A stretch of DNA of 47,560 nucleotides, from contig DATDGR010000218.1 of the NCBI GenBank assembly GCA_036521995.1, positions 1 to 47,560 on the forward strand. The letters are read 5' to 3'. The stretch comes from Gp13-AA77 sp036521995. Its GTDB lineage: Bacteria; Acidobacteriota; Terriglobia; UBA7540. Shown piece after piece: positions 25,475-33,598 of the stretch. The notes beneath the pieces are model-generated. The model was given only the letters and a program-made list of their open reading frames with translations. It made no database searches and was not told where the DNA came from. The translations under genes and the position numbers were made by a program. Position 1 is the first letter of the stretch. Each line of letters starts with the position of its first letter.

Positions 25475-25570
25475 CTCTTCGCGACCCAAAAACACCCACG
25501 ACACAGGAACCGTGTCGTGGCTACCCTTCGCGACCTAGAACCACAGAAGCCGTGTCTTCGCCACCCCTGC
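25444..25570 (+). repeat. Tandem palindromic repeat, about 2.5 units of about 52 bases
   Basis: Unit 1 (25444-25490) and unit 2 (25496-25540) each have a nine-base-pair stem with a seven-base loop followed by CTTCGCGACC. The stems differ by a G-C to A-T change that is present on both sides, so pairing is conserved. A third, degenerate unit starts at about 25545 and keeps only part of the stem. Arrays of this type resemble REP-like or intergenic palindromes; whether they act at RNA level is unknown. Confidence 0.6.
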
Positions 25571-25580
25571 CGAGATACCC

Positions 25581-25616
25581 TTGACATACACAAGCACGTG
25601 GTATATACCTTGTGTA
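25581..25616 (+). promoter_or_regulatory. Strong sigma-70-type promoter overlapped by nested palindromes (orphan)
   Basis: TTGACA at 25581 and TATACC at 25604 are spaced by 17 bases. Over the spacer and -10 lie two nested palindromes: TACACAAG (25587-25594) with CTTGTGTA (25609-25616), and GGTATATACC (25600-25609). This looks like an operator for a dimeric repressor sitting on its promoter; PadR- or BlaI/CopY-type repressors use similar dyads (general knowledge, not a matched consensus). No regulator gene follows: the only downstream frame is a doubtful 76-codon ORF from ATG 25675. The promoter therefore appears to be orphaned. Confidence 0.55.
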
Positions 25617-26323
25617 AGGGTCGGTCCCGAAAACCTGGACGTCCGATCCTGACGAGAGTTAGAGGTTATTGCCTATGGCCGAGCCCTCGGCCAATTCGGT
25701 ACCCAATTTGTCGCCGTCCGGCACCTCTGTTCCTTCGGGCGTGCGTGGCCAACGGGTATTGGCGCCCTGCCTGCGAAGCTTGGCCGGGGTCATGCGAATG
25801 GATTTGCGGCGGGGCGAATCGGGCGTCGGGCTGGTCGCCGGGGTTAGGCGCCAATCTGGCAAGGTCAATGGCCCCTCCACGGGGGGATATGATTTATACG
25901 TTTAGATTCCAAACTTGTAACTGTTTTTAGAAATTGCACTTAACAGCAAGAACGGCGAGATGCAGCCAAGATTATTTCTAAACCAACCCAAACCTGTAAC
26001 ACACAGATTCAGAATACTTAAGAATCAAGAACGGCCCCGAAACACGAAATCAAAACGGACCCAAGCGAACCCAGGATTTGACGCAGGTCAGTTCGGCAAG
26101 TCCTTCAGAATCAGCAGACCCCTGTGAACTTGAACGACGACAAACCTAAACGAACCCGAAACGAACCCAAAACGAACCCGAGAAAAACGCAGATTCGCCG
26201 GGCTCGAATCCTGTAAGCCCTTCAGAATTGAGTTGGGGTGAGAACTCGGAGAAAACGAACCCGAGACAGAATCGAGCAGACAAAATCCGCGATCTTTCGC
26301 GCGGTCTTCGGCCGCTGCTTGGA
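25617..26323. other. Gene-poor region with a doubtful 76-codon ORF
   Basis: Nothing here is a convincing gene. A plus-strand frame from ATG 25675 to 25905 follows the orphan promoter but has no ribosome site, and its product resembles nothing I know. From about 25910 to 26280 the DNA is AC/A-rich on the plus strand, unlike the rest of the window, with poor coding potential in all frames. A short segment (CCTTCAGAAT) occurs at 26102 and 26219, and an 11-base tandem repeat lies at 26148-26180. Confidence 0.5.
26148..26180 (+). repeat. Three tandem copies of an 11-base unit
   Basis: AAACGAACCC plus G or A is repeated three times without gaps (26148-26158, 26159-26169, 26170-26180), and a further copy occurs at 26253-26263. 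It lies in the purine/C-skewed non-coding stretch before the DHOD-like gene. Confidence 0.75.
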
Positions 26324-27244
26324 TCAAGGAAGAACGGCGAGAGCGTCGAATTCGAGGGCGATCCGCTCGAACGGTTGCGGGTCAAGATGGCCGCGCTTCA
26401 ACAATTCCGTGGTCATCTGGAAGGCACCCGCTCCGGCTCGGCTGTAATCCCGGATGTCCGCTCCGGAGCTGATCCCGCCCGCGGCGATCAGACGGATGCG
26501 ATCGGGCAGCGATTCGCGCCACTGCCTGACCTGTCCAAGGCCGATGTGCTTTAGAGCGCGGCCGCTCAGGCCCGCGAGACCGCAGCTGATCACGGCCTTT
26601 CCCGAGTCGTCGAGGCCATAAGCGTTCGGAAAGGTGTTGATGGCGGTGACCGCTTTCACCACCTCGCGCCTGGCGATCACGGCTGCGGACCTCCGCAGCA
26701 AGTCGGGGTCGGAATGCGGGGACACTTTGATCCAGATCGGCGCGGACGTGCCCACTTCCCGCTCGATCAGCGAGACAATCTCGTCGATCGCAGCCAGATC
26801 GAACGAAAAGATCGGCTTGCGTCCGCCGTCCTCGACAATGTTGGGGCAGCCGAGGTTCTCTTCCACCGCGTCCGCGCCCTGCTCCAGAGCCAGAGCCGTA
26901 AGCTCGGCGTATTCCTGCGCTTGAAAGCCGGCCACATTCACCACCAGCGCCTTTCCGGCACCGTGCGCGATCGCGACCATCTCGCGCAGGTGTTGTTTCA
27001 GATACGCGGCGCCGCCGTTCGGCATCCCCAGTGAATTCAAGGCCGCGACGTCGCCGACCCACCACACGTCTCCGGCGTTGCCGAGCCGCGGCTCCTTCGT
27101 GATCGACCCGAGCAGGACCGCGCCTGCCAAGGAACGCGCCAGCTCACGAACGTCAGCCACCGTCTTGCAGCAACCGCCTCCGTTGAACAGCGGCGGAGTC
27201 GCCGCGCGCGTCATGCCGAGATGTACGTCGGGCTGGAACTCCAT
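26324..27244 (-). CDS. Dihydroorotate-dehydrogenase-like FMN enzyme (class 1 fold)
   Basis: A 306-residue TIM-barrel flavoprotein. Landmarks of the dihydroorotate dehydrogenase / dihydropyrimidine dehydrogenase family are LLGSITKEPR near residue 45, VVNVAGF (about 100), VEENLGCPNI (about 131; the Cys aligns with the class 1A catalytic base), IWIKVSPHSDPDLL, NTFPNAYG, and the FMN-phosphate motif GGISSGADIRDYSRAGAGAF. Members oxidise dihydroorotate to orotate in pyrimidine synthesis or act on other dihydropyrimidines. The gene stands alone and divergent from rtcB, with no pyr genes near, so a role outside the main pyrimidine pathway is possible. Start is ATG 27244 with only a weak ribosome site. 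Confidence 0.8.
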   Translation of the reverse strand: MEFQPDVHLGMTRAATPPLFNGGGCCKTVADVRELARSLAGAVLLGSITKEPRLGNAGDVWWVGDVAALNSLGMPNGGAAYLKQHLREMVAIAHGAGKALVVNVAGFQAQEYAELTALALEQGADAVEENLGCPNIVEDGGRKPIFSFDLAAIDEIVSLIEREVGTSAPIWIKVSPHSDPDLLRRSAAVIARREVVKAVTAINTFPNAYGLDDSGKAVISCGLAGLSGRALKHIGLGQVRQWRESLPDRIRLIAAGGISSGADIRDYSRAGAGAFQMTTELLKRGHLDPQPFERIALEFDALAVLP

Positions 27245-27364
27245 AAGGTCGCTCGATCAGCCTCGGTCGAGCTCTAGCTCCAGTCTCGCAGCCGCCGCGC
27301 CAGTTGACAAGGGTCCCGGAATGCGAGATAAGAGAGGCACCGCAAGCGAAAAGGCAACGATCCA

Positions 27365-28813
27365 GTGACCTTTGCCCTCAACCAGCTCGAGAAGATCGAC
27401 GACTACCGTTGGCTCGTGCCGCGCCAGGCGCGTCCTGGCATGCTGACAGACGCGCTCATCTACACCAACGAGCTTCTGCTGCAGGACGTGCTCCGCGACC
27501 AGTGCCTGGAACAGGCGGTGAACGTGGCCATGCTGCCAGGGATCGCTGGCCGGTCGCTCGCCATGCCCGACATTCATCAGGGATACGGATTTCCCATCGG
27601 CGGCGTGGCGGCGACGGTGCCGGAAGAAGGTGGCGTGATTTCGCCCGGCGGTGTGGGATTCGACATCAACTGCGGCGTCCGGCTGCTCGCGAGCACGCTC
27701 ACGCCCGACGAAGTGCGCCCGAAGATCCGGGAGCTCGTGAGCCAACTCTTCCGCGACATCCCTTCCGGCGCTGGACGCGGCGGTAACGTGCGGGTGTCTT
27801 ATCCGGAGCTGGATCAGTTGCTGCAGGAAGGCGCAGCCTGGATGGTGGCTCACGGCTACGGCGAGCCCGAAGACCTTGAGACCTGCGAGGAAGCAGGCAC
27901 GATCGATGGGGCCGATCCGGCCGCGGTCAGCGATCGTGCCAAAAAGCGCGGCCTGCCTCAGATTGGCACGCTCGGCTCCGGCAACCACTTCCTGGAGGTC
28001 CAATACGTGGAGCGCATCTTCGAGCCCGCAGCGGGGCGGGTGCTGGGTCTGGCGGAGAACCAGATCGTGGTGCTGATCCACTCCGGTTCGCGCGGCCTCG
28101 GGCATCAGGTATGCACGGATTATCTGCGCGACATGGACGAAGGCATGCGACGCTACGGCATCAGCCTGCCTGACCGGCAGCTTGCCTGCGTACCAGTGCA
28201 TTCGAAGGAAGGCCAGGAGTATCTGGGCGCAATGCGCGCGTCCGCCAACTATGCCTGGGCCAATCGCCAGGGCATCACCCACTTCACGCGCGGAGCCTTC
28301 CAGCGGATTTTCGGTGAAGGACACTTTCTGCGCGTGGTATACGACGTCTGCCACAACATCGCCAAGCTTGAGTGCCATCAAGCAAACGGCAGGGAACGTG
28401 CCGTCATGGTGCATCGCAAGGGAGCCACGCGGGCGTTTTCCGCCGGACGACCCGAGGTTCCCGACGTCTACCGGGCCATCGGCCAGCCCGTGCTGATTCC
28501 AGGGTCCATGGGCACAGCTTCTTATGTGCTGGTGGGCGCCGAGGGCGCCATGGCGGAGACCTTCGGCACTACCTGCCACGGCGCAGGCCGGGTCATGAGC
28601 CGCACGGCCGCCAAGAAGTCCGGGTGGGCGGCGACTGCGCGCGGCCGGCTCGAAGAGCAAGGCATCCTGGTGCGCGCCGAGACCAAAGACGGCATCACCG
28701 AAGAGATCCCCGAGGCTTACAAGGATGTCGACGAGGTTGTGAACGTGGTGCAGAACGCTGGTCTGTCAAAGAAGGTGGCGCGGCTGAAGCCGATCGGGGT
28801 GATCAAGGGATGA
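27365..28813 (+). CDS. rtcB: RNA-splicing ligase RtcB
   Basis: RtcB joins RNA 2',3'-cyclic phosphate or 3'-phosphate ends to 5'-OH ends using GTP and Mn, in tRNA repair or splicing. The 482-residue length is standard. Metal-binding and guanylylation residues are visible: GGVGFDINCGVRLLAS (Asp and Cys ligands, about residue 98), LGSGNHFLEVQ (His ligand), IHSGSRGLGHQV (His ligand), and TCHGAGRVMSR, in which His405 is the guanylylated residue. The GTG start at 27365 is taken because no better upstream start exists; the ribosome site is weak. No archease or RtcA gene is adjacent. It is convergent with bfr (38 bases between stops). Confidence 0.95.
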   Translation: MTFALNQLEKIDDYRWLVPRQARPGMLTDALIYTNELLLQDVLRDQCLEQAVNVAMLPGIAGRSLAMPDIHQGYGFPIGGVAATVPEEGGVISPGGVGFDINCGVRLLASTLTPDEVRPKIRELVSQLFRDIPSGAGRGGNVRVSYPELDQLLQEGAAWMVAHGYGEPEDLETCEEAGTIDGADPAAVSDRAKKRGLPQIGTLGSGNHFLEVQYVERIFEPAAGRVLGLAENQIVVLIHSGSRGLGHQVCTDYLRDMDEGMRRYGISLPDRQLACVPVHSKEGQEYLGAMRASANYAWANRQGITHFTRGAFQRIFGEGHFLRVVYDVCHNIAKLECHQANGRERAVMVHRKGATRAFSAGRPEVPDVYRAIGQPVLIPGSMGTASYVLVGAEGAMAETFGTTCHGAGRVMSRTAAKKSGWAATARGRLEEQGILVRAETKDGITEEIPEAYKDVDEVVNVVQNAGLSKKVARLKPIGVIKG

Positions 28814-28851
28814 AGCGGCCGTTTAGAGTTGACGGCTGGCGCCCTGAGAGG

Positions 28852-29331
28852 CTAGTCCTTTTCCTCCCCCATCTGCTCGATAAGGTAGTTCTCGAGCCCG
28901 AGATCCTTGATGAGACCAAGCTGGGTCTCGAGAAAGTCGACGTGCTCTTCTTCGTCCTTAAGCAGTTCCTTGAGCAGATCGGCGGTGGCGTTATCTCCAG
29001 CTTTCTGGCAGGTGGCGACAGCGTGGTTGTATTCGGCGACGGCGCCGATCTCGAGGGCGAGGTCGTTCTGGAGCTGCTGCTTCACGTCCTTGCCGACGTT
29101 CAGCTTTGGCAGGTCGCCCATGTTGGGGACACCTTCCAGAAACAGGATGCGCTCGATCAGCACCTCGGCGTGCTTCATTTCGCCGATCGACTGCTTTTTG
29201 ATGAGCTCGCTCAGGCGTTCATAACCCCAGTTCTCGCACATCTCGGCGTGGAGAAAGTACTGGCTGATGGCGCCCAGTTCTTCTTTGAGCATCTGGCTGA
29301 GCACCTCCAAGACCGCGGGTTTCCCTCTCAT
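28852..29331 (-). CDS. bfr: Bacterioferritin
   Basis: A 159-residue iron-storage protein that forms a 24-subunit shell with haem at subunit interfaces. All ferroxidase ligands are present with E. coli numbering: E18, E51, H54, E94, E127 and H130. The haem ligand M52 is kept in SIGEMKHAEV. The opening MRGKPAVLEVLSQMLKEELG and the ILFLEGVPNMGDLPKLNVG block match bacterioferritins closely. A GCAGGAGACGG element about 7-12 bases upstream of ATG 29331 is a good ribosome site. No bfd (ferredoxin for iron release) is next to it. The HAMP-domain gene lies 102 bases upstream on the same strand and may share transcription. Confidence 0.95.
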   Translation of the reverse strand: MRGKPAVLEVLSQMLKEELGAISQYFLHAEMCENWGYERLSELIKKQSIGEMKHAEVLIERILFLEGVPNMGDLPKLNVGKDVKQQLQNDLALEIGAVAEYNHAVATCQKAGDNATADLLKELLKDEEEHVDFLETQLGLIKDLGLENYLIEQMGEEKD

Positions 29332-29433
29332 GAGTGGCCGTCTCCTGCGTTGAGAATCGTTATGAAGCCCCGTCCTGAGAAACCGTCAGGGGGAAGAATG
29401 CTCCGCCCGGCGCAGTGCCGCCCTGACCAGCCA

Positions 29434-30447
29434 TCAGGTCTTCGAAACAAACTTGCCGTTCAGTTCCTTCTCCCGCACGTGCGCGATCAGGTTGCGAACG
29501 CTGTTCGCAAGTTGCACCACTTCGCCTTCACCCTGCACGTCGAACTCGATTTCGTAGTTGCCGGCGGCGGCGTGATCGACGGCCGCCTTGAGGTCCACCA
29601 GCGGGCTCACCACTTCGCGCGGCAGAATAAAGCTGACCCAAACACTGAGCAGAAACACCAGCGCCGAGACAATGCAGACCACCCACTCGGCACGCCGCTT
29701 CAGCATCCGCGCCTCGCGATGGTCATTCTCCACGCGCCGCCAGCTCCGCGCTTCGAGGTCCTGAGCGAGCTGCGCAAACCGGTCAGTCGCCTCCTGGAGG
29801 CCCGCCGAGGTCTGCCGGAGGAAGGGATCGGTGGATTCGAGAGTTTCGGTGATCTGGGCGTCGAAGGAACCCACCCGGCTGCGAAGCTCTTCGACGAGCT
29901 CGGAGCGGTTCTCACGGCGGGCGCGCCGCAGCAGTTCATCGATGTCCTTCTCGTAGGCGCTCACCACTTTCTGGATCTGCTGCAACGGAGCTTGTTGGGG
30001 TTGCCCGAGGTGCGAAACCACCACGTCCAGGCGACTCTGGTAAAGGTCCAACTGGTCCAGCATGGCCAGGGCGGTGGAGCGCTCCTCGGGTTCAAGGTCG
30101 CTGATCTGGTGGGTAAGGTCTCGAAGCTTTGCCAGGGACTCACGGTTCGACTGAAGGTCCTTGGCATCGTGGAGCAGGAAGTAGTTTCGTTCTGCCCGCC
30201 GAGCGCTCAGCATTTCTACCGTGGCGTGCTCCGCCATGTTGGCAACCGGGGCATCGACATTCACAATGCGGTCCACGATCCGGGCCATGGCGAAAAGGTA
30301 GTAGATGGCAAGGACAATGACGGGGAACAGGATGAGACGCACGATGGCCAGGCTATAGACCACCCGGCGCCGCAAGGAAGCTCCGCGTGCGAACACCCTC
30401 AACGGCCTTTGAAAGACGTGGAAGGGCCTACGCACTTCCAATTTCAT
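29434..30447 (-). CDS. Two-span membrane sensor ending in a HAMP domain, no output domain
   Basis: A 337-residue protein with the layout of a receptor: a short cytoplasmic N-terminus (basic), TM1 at about 30-55 (LAIVRLILFPVIVLAIYYLF), a helical periplasmic region of about 200 residues with a predicted coiled-coil character (many Gln, Glu and Leu), TM2 at about 254-276 (EWVVCIVSALVFLLSVWVSF), and a C-terminal HAMP domain (P-R-E-V-V-S-P-L-V-D-L start, GEVVQLANSVRNLIAHVREK end). Normally HAMP passes a signal to a kinase, cyclase or methyl-accepting domain; here the protein stops after it (NGKFVSKT). No frame on the minus strand continues with such a domain before bfr. GAGAGG lies upstream of ATG 30447. 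The 350 bases upstream (30448-30798) hold no other gene. Confidence 0.75.
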   Translation of the reverse strand: MKLEVRRPFHVFQRPLRVFARGASLRRRVVYSLAIVRLILFPVIVLAIYYLFAMARIVDRIVNVDAPVANMAEHATVEMLSARRAERNYFLLHDAKDLQSNRESLAKLRDLTHQISDLEPEERSTALAMLDQLDLYQSRLDVVVSHLGQPQQAPLQQIQKVVSAYEKDIDELLRRARRENRSELVEELRSRVGSFDAQITETLESTDPFLRQTSAGLQEATDRFAQLAQDLEARSWRRVENDHREARMLKRRAEWVVCIVSALVFLLSVWVSFILPREVVSPLVDLKAAVDHAAAGNYEIEFDVQGEGEVVQLANSVRNLIAHVREKELNGKFVSKT

Positions 30448-30798
30448 TCGTCCAACCTCTCCGGGGCGCCCCGTGACCCCGAGCCCGACGGCCAGCTTGG
30501 CCTTCGTGGTGGAATCTTACCCCAAAAGCACAGTCCTCGAACAAAATTAGTCGGACCGGGTATTTTGAGGGCTCTCCGCGGACGGCCCATCGCAAGGAGG
30601 GATGAGCCCGGGGTGCTGGACGCCGGGAACTTTACCAGGTCCTGCCCGTATTATACCTTAGACGGGACCAAGCGCGGGTCCCTGGGCTTCAAGCCGAAGG
30701 CGCGTGCTTGCGTCCAGGATTGTGCCCGTTGGAAACCAAAGTGGAGGGATCGCAAGCGTTAGGCTCCGCGCTCCCACAGCGATCCCGAGGAGGGGCTC

Positions 30799-31134
30799 AT
30801 GTTCTGTCCTCAATGCGGAGGGGAGTACGCCGGTTCCGTCAACTATTGCAGCCAGTGTGGGGCCGCAATGTCGCCGGCTCCGCCCCGGCCCGCGAAGAAG
30901 CTATACCTGTCCCGGACGGACCGGAAGATCGCCGGAGTTTGCGGGGGCGTGGCGGCATACCTTGACATGGACCCAACGTTGGTCCGGCTGGTTTGGGTGA
31001 TGACGTCGCTGCTTGCCGGATGGGGTGTATTAGGCTATCTGGTCGCTTGGATCGTGGTCCCGGAGGAGCCTCTGTTTCAGTTCACGGCAGTAGCGGCCCA
31101 GGCTCAGGGATCTGCGACCGGTGCCCATGCCTAA
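30799..31134 (+). CDS. Zinc-ribbon PspC-domain membrane protein
   Basis: A 111-residue protein. Residues 1-22 form a zinc ribbon with two CxxC pairs (MFCPQCGGEY and YCSQCGAAM). Residues about 35-95 are a PspC domain: LYLSRTDRKIAGVCGGVAAY, then LDMDPTLVRLVW, and a membrane span (LLAGWGVLGYLVAWIVVP). PspC proteins take part in phage-shock/envelope stress responses; a ribbon-PspC fusion is common outside proteobacteria. GAGGAGG lies close to the ATG. No pspA is present nearby, so the link to stress signalling is by family only. glpX starts 106 bases after it on the same strand. Confidence 0.85.
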   Translation: MFCPQCGGEYAGSVNYCSQCGAAMSPAPPRPAKKLYLSRTDRKIAGVCGGVAAYLDMDPTLVRLVWVMTSLLAGWGVLGYLVAWIVVPEEPLFQFTAVAAQAQGSATGAHA

Positions 31135-31240
31135 CGAAAGACCTGCGGAACTGGGGGCAGGGGCGATTGCCTTGTGGTGTGAGCGCCAACAGATCTTTTC
31201 TGGCCGGGGCTGAAATCCGGCCTGGAAAAGAAGGAGAGCC

Positions 31241-32218
31241 GTGGAATCGGAGCTTTCTCTAGGGTTCGTTCGCGTGGTCGAGGAGGCCGCGGTAGCGGCC
31301 GCCCGCACCATGGGCCGCGGCGACCGGCAATACGCCGACCACATGGCAGTAGAGGCCATGCGGAAGGAGCTCGAGTCGGTTCCGATCGCGGGTACAGTGG
31401 TGATTGGTGAGGGCGAACGGGACGAGGCGCCTATGCTCTATATCGGCGAGCCGGTGGGGCCCAAGGACCGCGACGGTCTTCCGGAAGTGGACATCGCCGT
31501 CGATCCGCTCGAAGGCACCAACCTCTGCGCCATGGGCGTCGCCGGCGCCATCGCCGTGCTGGCCGCCTCCGAGCGAGGCGGACTGCTCCACGCTCCGGAC
31601 TGCTACATGGAGAAAATTGTGGTGGAGCCGGCGGCAAAAGGGGCCGTCGATCTGGACGCGCCGGCCAAGGACAATCTGCGGGCTATCGCCAAGCGTCTGG
31701 AGCGCGACCTGGAAGACCTGGTGGTGGTGGTGCTCGACCGGCCCCGGCACGCCAAGCTGATCGCGGACATACGCGCCACGGGCGCGCGCATCCGGCTGAT
31801 CCCGGATGGTGACCTTTCGGCCGGCATCACGGCGGCAGCGGGCGGCACCGGGGTCCACGTGGTGATGGGCACCGGCGGGGCTCCGGAGGGCGTGCTGACT
31901 GCGGCGGCCATGCGCTGCTTGAACGGTGAAATCCTCGGCCGCCTCGTTCCCAAGGACGAAGCTCAGGCGGAGCGCATCCGCTCCATGGGCATTCGCGATC
32001 CCAGGAAAGTCTTTCGAACCGAGGAACTGGCTCCGGGACGGGAGATCATTTTCGCCGCCTCGGGTGTAACGGAGGGTAGCCTGCTGAAAGGCGTGCGCTT
32101 CTTCGGTGACGGCGTGCGCGTGAACTCGCTCGTAATGACCTGCGCCGCGCGTTCTCTGCGTTTCATTGACGGTATCCACCTCACCAAGCGGCCCGACCTG
32201 AAAGTGCGCTTGTTCTGA
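31241..32218 (+). CDS. glpX: Fructose-1,6-bisphosphatase class II (GlpX)
   Basis: Hydrolyses fructose-1,6-bisphosphate to fructose-6-phosphate in gluconeogenesis; 325 residues, standard length. The metal- and substrate-binding motifs are GEGERDEAPMLYIGE (about 56-70, acidic residues D61, E62 region) and VDPLEGTNLCAMG (about 87-99), with further TGGAPEGVLTAAAMRCL and GRLVPKD segments that are typical of GlpX. A GTG start at 31241 follows AAGGAG by four bases, which is convincing. No signal peptide. It may act in a Calvin-type or gluconeogenic role, and no transaldolase or phosphoribulokinase is near. Confidence 0.93.
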   Translation: MESELSLGFVRVVEEAAVAAARTMGRGDRQYADHMAVEAMRKELESVPIAGTVVIGEGERDEAPMLYIGEPVGPKDRDGLPEVDIAVDPLEGTNLCAMGVAGAIAVLAASERGGLLHAPDCYMEKIVVEPAAKGAVDLDAPAKDNLRAIAKRLERDLEDLVVVVLDRPRHAKLIADIRATGARIRLIPDGDLSAGITAAAGGTGVHVVMGTGGAPEGVLTAAAMRCLNGEILGRLVPKDEAQAERIRSMGIRDPRKVFRTEELAPGREIIFAASGVTEGSLLKGVRFFGDGVRVNSLVMTCAARSLRFIDGIHLTKRPDLKVRLF

Positions 32219-32307
32219 GCCAGCCGGCAATAAGCGCGGGCAAGTCGGGAACTTCGAGGGTCGCCGAACCGTAGTGTGAATTGAGGACAAGCCTCGGAGG
32301 GATTCCT

Positions 32308-32853
32308 ATGATGAAGCATTCGGATCTGCGGACCCAAAGCGCTTGGCTCGCTTCTGCCGCTCTGCTGGCCGGGGGCATCTCCGCTTGGAGCGGCCTTGAG
32401 CAGCTCGGCCACGCCCAGGGCAAAGATCAGGACAGCAACGGCGTCGTGCTCAAGACGCCGGCGGGTGGTTTTGAAGCTTCCGGTAAAGTCAAAGCGTCCG
32501 AGATCGGATTACCGGTCTACCCGGGCGCCAAGTCGGTGGCCGACCGCGACCAAGACAACGGCAACCTGACGCTCTCCTTGAGCCGCCAGGGAAAGCCTGA
32601 CGTTCACTTCCTGGTGGCGAAATTCGAGACGCGGGACTCCGTCGATCAGGTCCGGGACTACTACCAGAAGAAACTCGGCAAGGACGTGACGAAGTTCACG
32701 TCAAAGGCCGAAGACGGAAGCATGTCGTTCGAAATGAAGAAGGCAAACGATCGTGCGAAATTCGTCCAGATCAAGACCGCCGGAGGAATGACCGAGATCG
32801 ACCTGGTGCGTGTTGAGGGCATAAACGTCTCGGATGGCACCGATGTAAAGTAG
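32308..32853 (+). CDS. Exported protein, first of a tandem paralogous pair
   Basis: I cannot assign a family. The 181-residue protein has an N-terminal hydrophobic segment (SAWLASAALLAGGISAWSG) that looks like a signal peptide or anchor, then a roughly 130-residue domain. That domain shares, with the next gene, the order VLKTPAGGFEASG, ASEIGLPVYPGAKSV, DNGNLTLSLS, HFLVAKFETRDSVDQVRDYY and a late IDLVRVEG. GGAGG lies seven bases before ATG 32308. The VRDYYQKKL part resembles short lipoprotein-type domains in acidobacteria. Stops 29 bases before the start of its paralogue, so the two are likely co-transcribed; glpX lies about 90 bases upstream. Confidence 0.7.
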   Translation: MMKHSDLRTQSAWLASAALLAGGISAWSGLEQLGHAQGKDQDSNGVVLKTPAGGFEASGKVKASEIGLPVYPGAKSVADRDQDNGNLTLSLSRQGKPDVHFLVAKFETRDSVDQVRDYYQKKLGKDVTKFTSKAEDGSMSFEMKKANDRAKFVQIKTAGGMTEIDLVRVEGINVSDGTDVK

Positions 32854-32882
32854 AATGACCGAACCGGCCCAAGGAGGTCCCA

Positions 32883-33545
32883 ATGGCGACGGCTTCCCAA
32901 CCACCGCAACTCTCACAGCCACCCCTTTCCCCTCCGCCGCGATCGGGTAGCAACATCGTCGCCATTGCCTTGCTGACTGTCGGTCTGATTGTCCTGCTTT
33001 CGGTAGTTGCCATCTGGGGTGGAGTGCGTTTTCTGGAGCGCGGTGTGAGGGTCCACGTGAACGATCTTGGCGCAGACCGCAAGGAAGTCAGCATCAAGAC
33101 GCCTTTTGGGGGCATCGAAGTGAACAAGAACGGCGGCGTCAGCGAGGCCAGCCTGGGACTTCCCTTTTACCCCGCCGCGAAGCGTGCCCAAGACGAAGAC
33201 TCCGCTTCCGTCAGTCTCGCTTTCCCTGGGAAAAACGGACTCCAGATCGTGGTAGGGAAATTCGACTCCCCGGACTCCTTGGACAAAGTTCGCGATTTCT
33301 ATCAGGATCGCTTGACCGCGCAGGAAGGCCCGTTCACGCGGAAAGCCAAGATCGAGTCAAACACGGATGCACACGATCTTGACAGCGGAGAGATGGGAAA
33401 CTTCTGGGGTTTGGGCGAAGACGGCAAGACTATCTTCCGGATGAAGCGCAAAGGCGAGGAAAGAGTGGTTGCCTTGAAAAGCGAGTCGGACGGCACCCGG
33501 ATCGAGCTGGTGCGGATCGGCAAGAGCAGCGGCGAGGCGAATTGA
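32883..33545 (+). CDS. Membrane-anchored paralogue of the preceding gene
   Basis: A 220-residue protein: a Pro/Ser-rich cytoplasmic head (SQPPQLSQPPLSPPP), one membrane span (VAIALLTVGLIVLLSVVAIW), then an exported domain with the same motif order as the preceding gene: VSIKTPFGGIEVN, ASLGLPFYPAAKRA, SVSLAF, QIVVGKFDSPDSLDKVRDFY and a late RIELVRIG. AAGGAGG lies four bases before the ATG. Function unknown; the shared domain looks like a small envelope ligand-binding or stress module. The pair differs mainly in the membrane anchor. It converges on the cobA-type gene (about 50 bases between stops). Confidence 0.7.
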   Translation: MATASQPPQLSQPPLSPPPRSGSNIVAIALLTVGLIVLLSVVAIWGGVRFLERGVRVHVNDLGADRKEVSIKTPFGGIEVNKNGGVSEASLGLPFYPAAKRAQDEDSASVSLAFPGKNGLQIVVGKFDSPDSLDKVRDFYQDRLTAQEGPFTRKAKIESNTDAHDLDSGEMGNFWGLGEDGKTIFRMKRKGEERVVALKSESDGTRIELVRIGKSSGEAN

Positions 33546-33598
33546 GGTGGAGATACGGGCCGCAAAGTCAGCGCCGCGGGCCCGCCTGCGGCGTAGCA

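Noticed and set aside
27257..28660. 467-codon open frame antisense to rtcB (minus strand)
   Set aside because: Shadow frame in GC-rich coding DNA; rtcB on the other strand has all family motifs, and the antisense product has no recognisable domain or ribosome site.
28372..30762. 796-codon open frame antisense to bfr and the HAMP gene
   Set aside because: It runs across three unrelated genes and their gaps; no domain; bfr and HAMP frames are clear on the minus strand.
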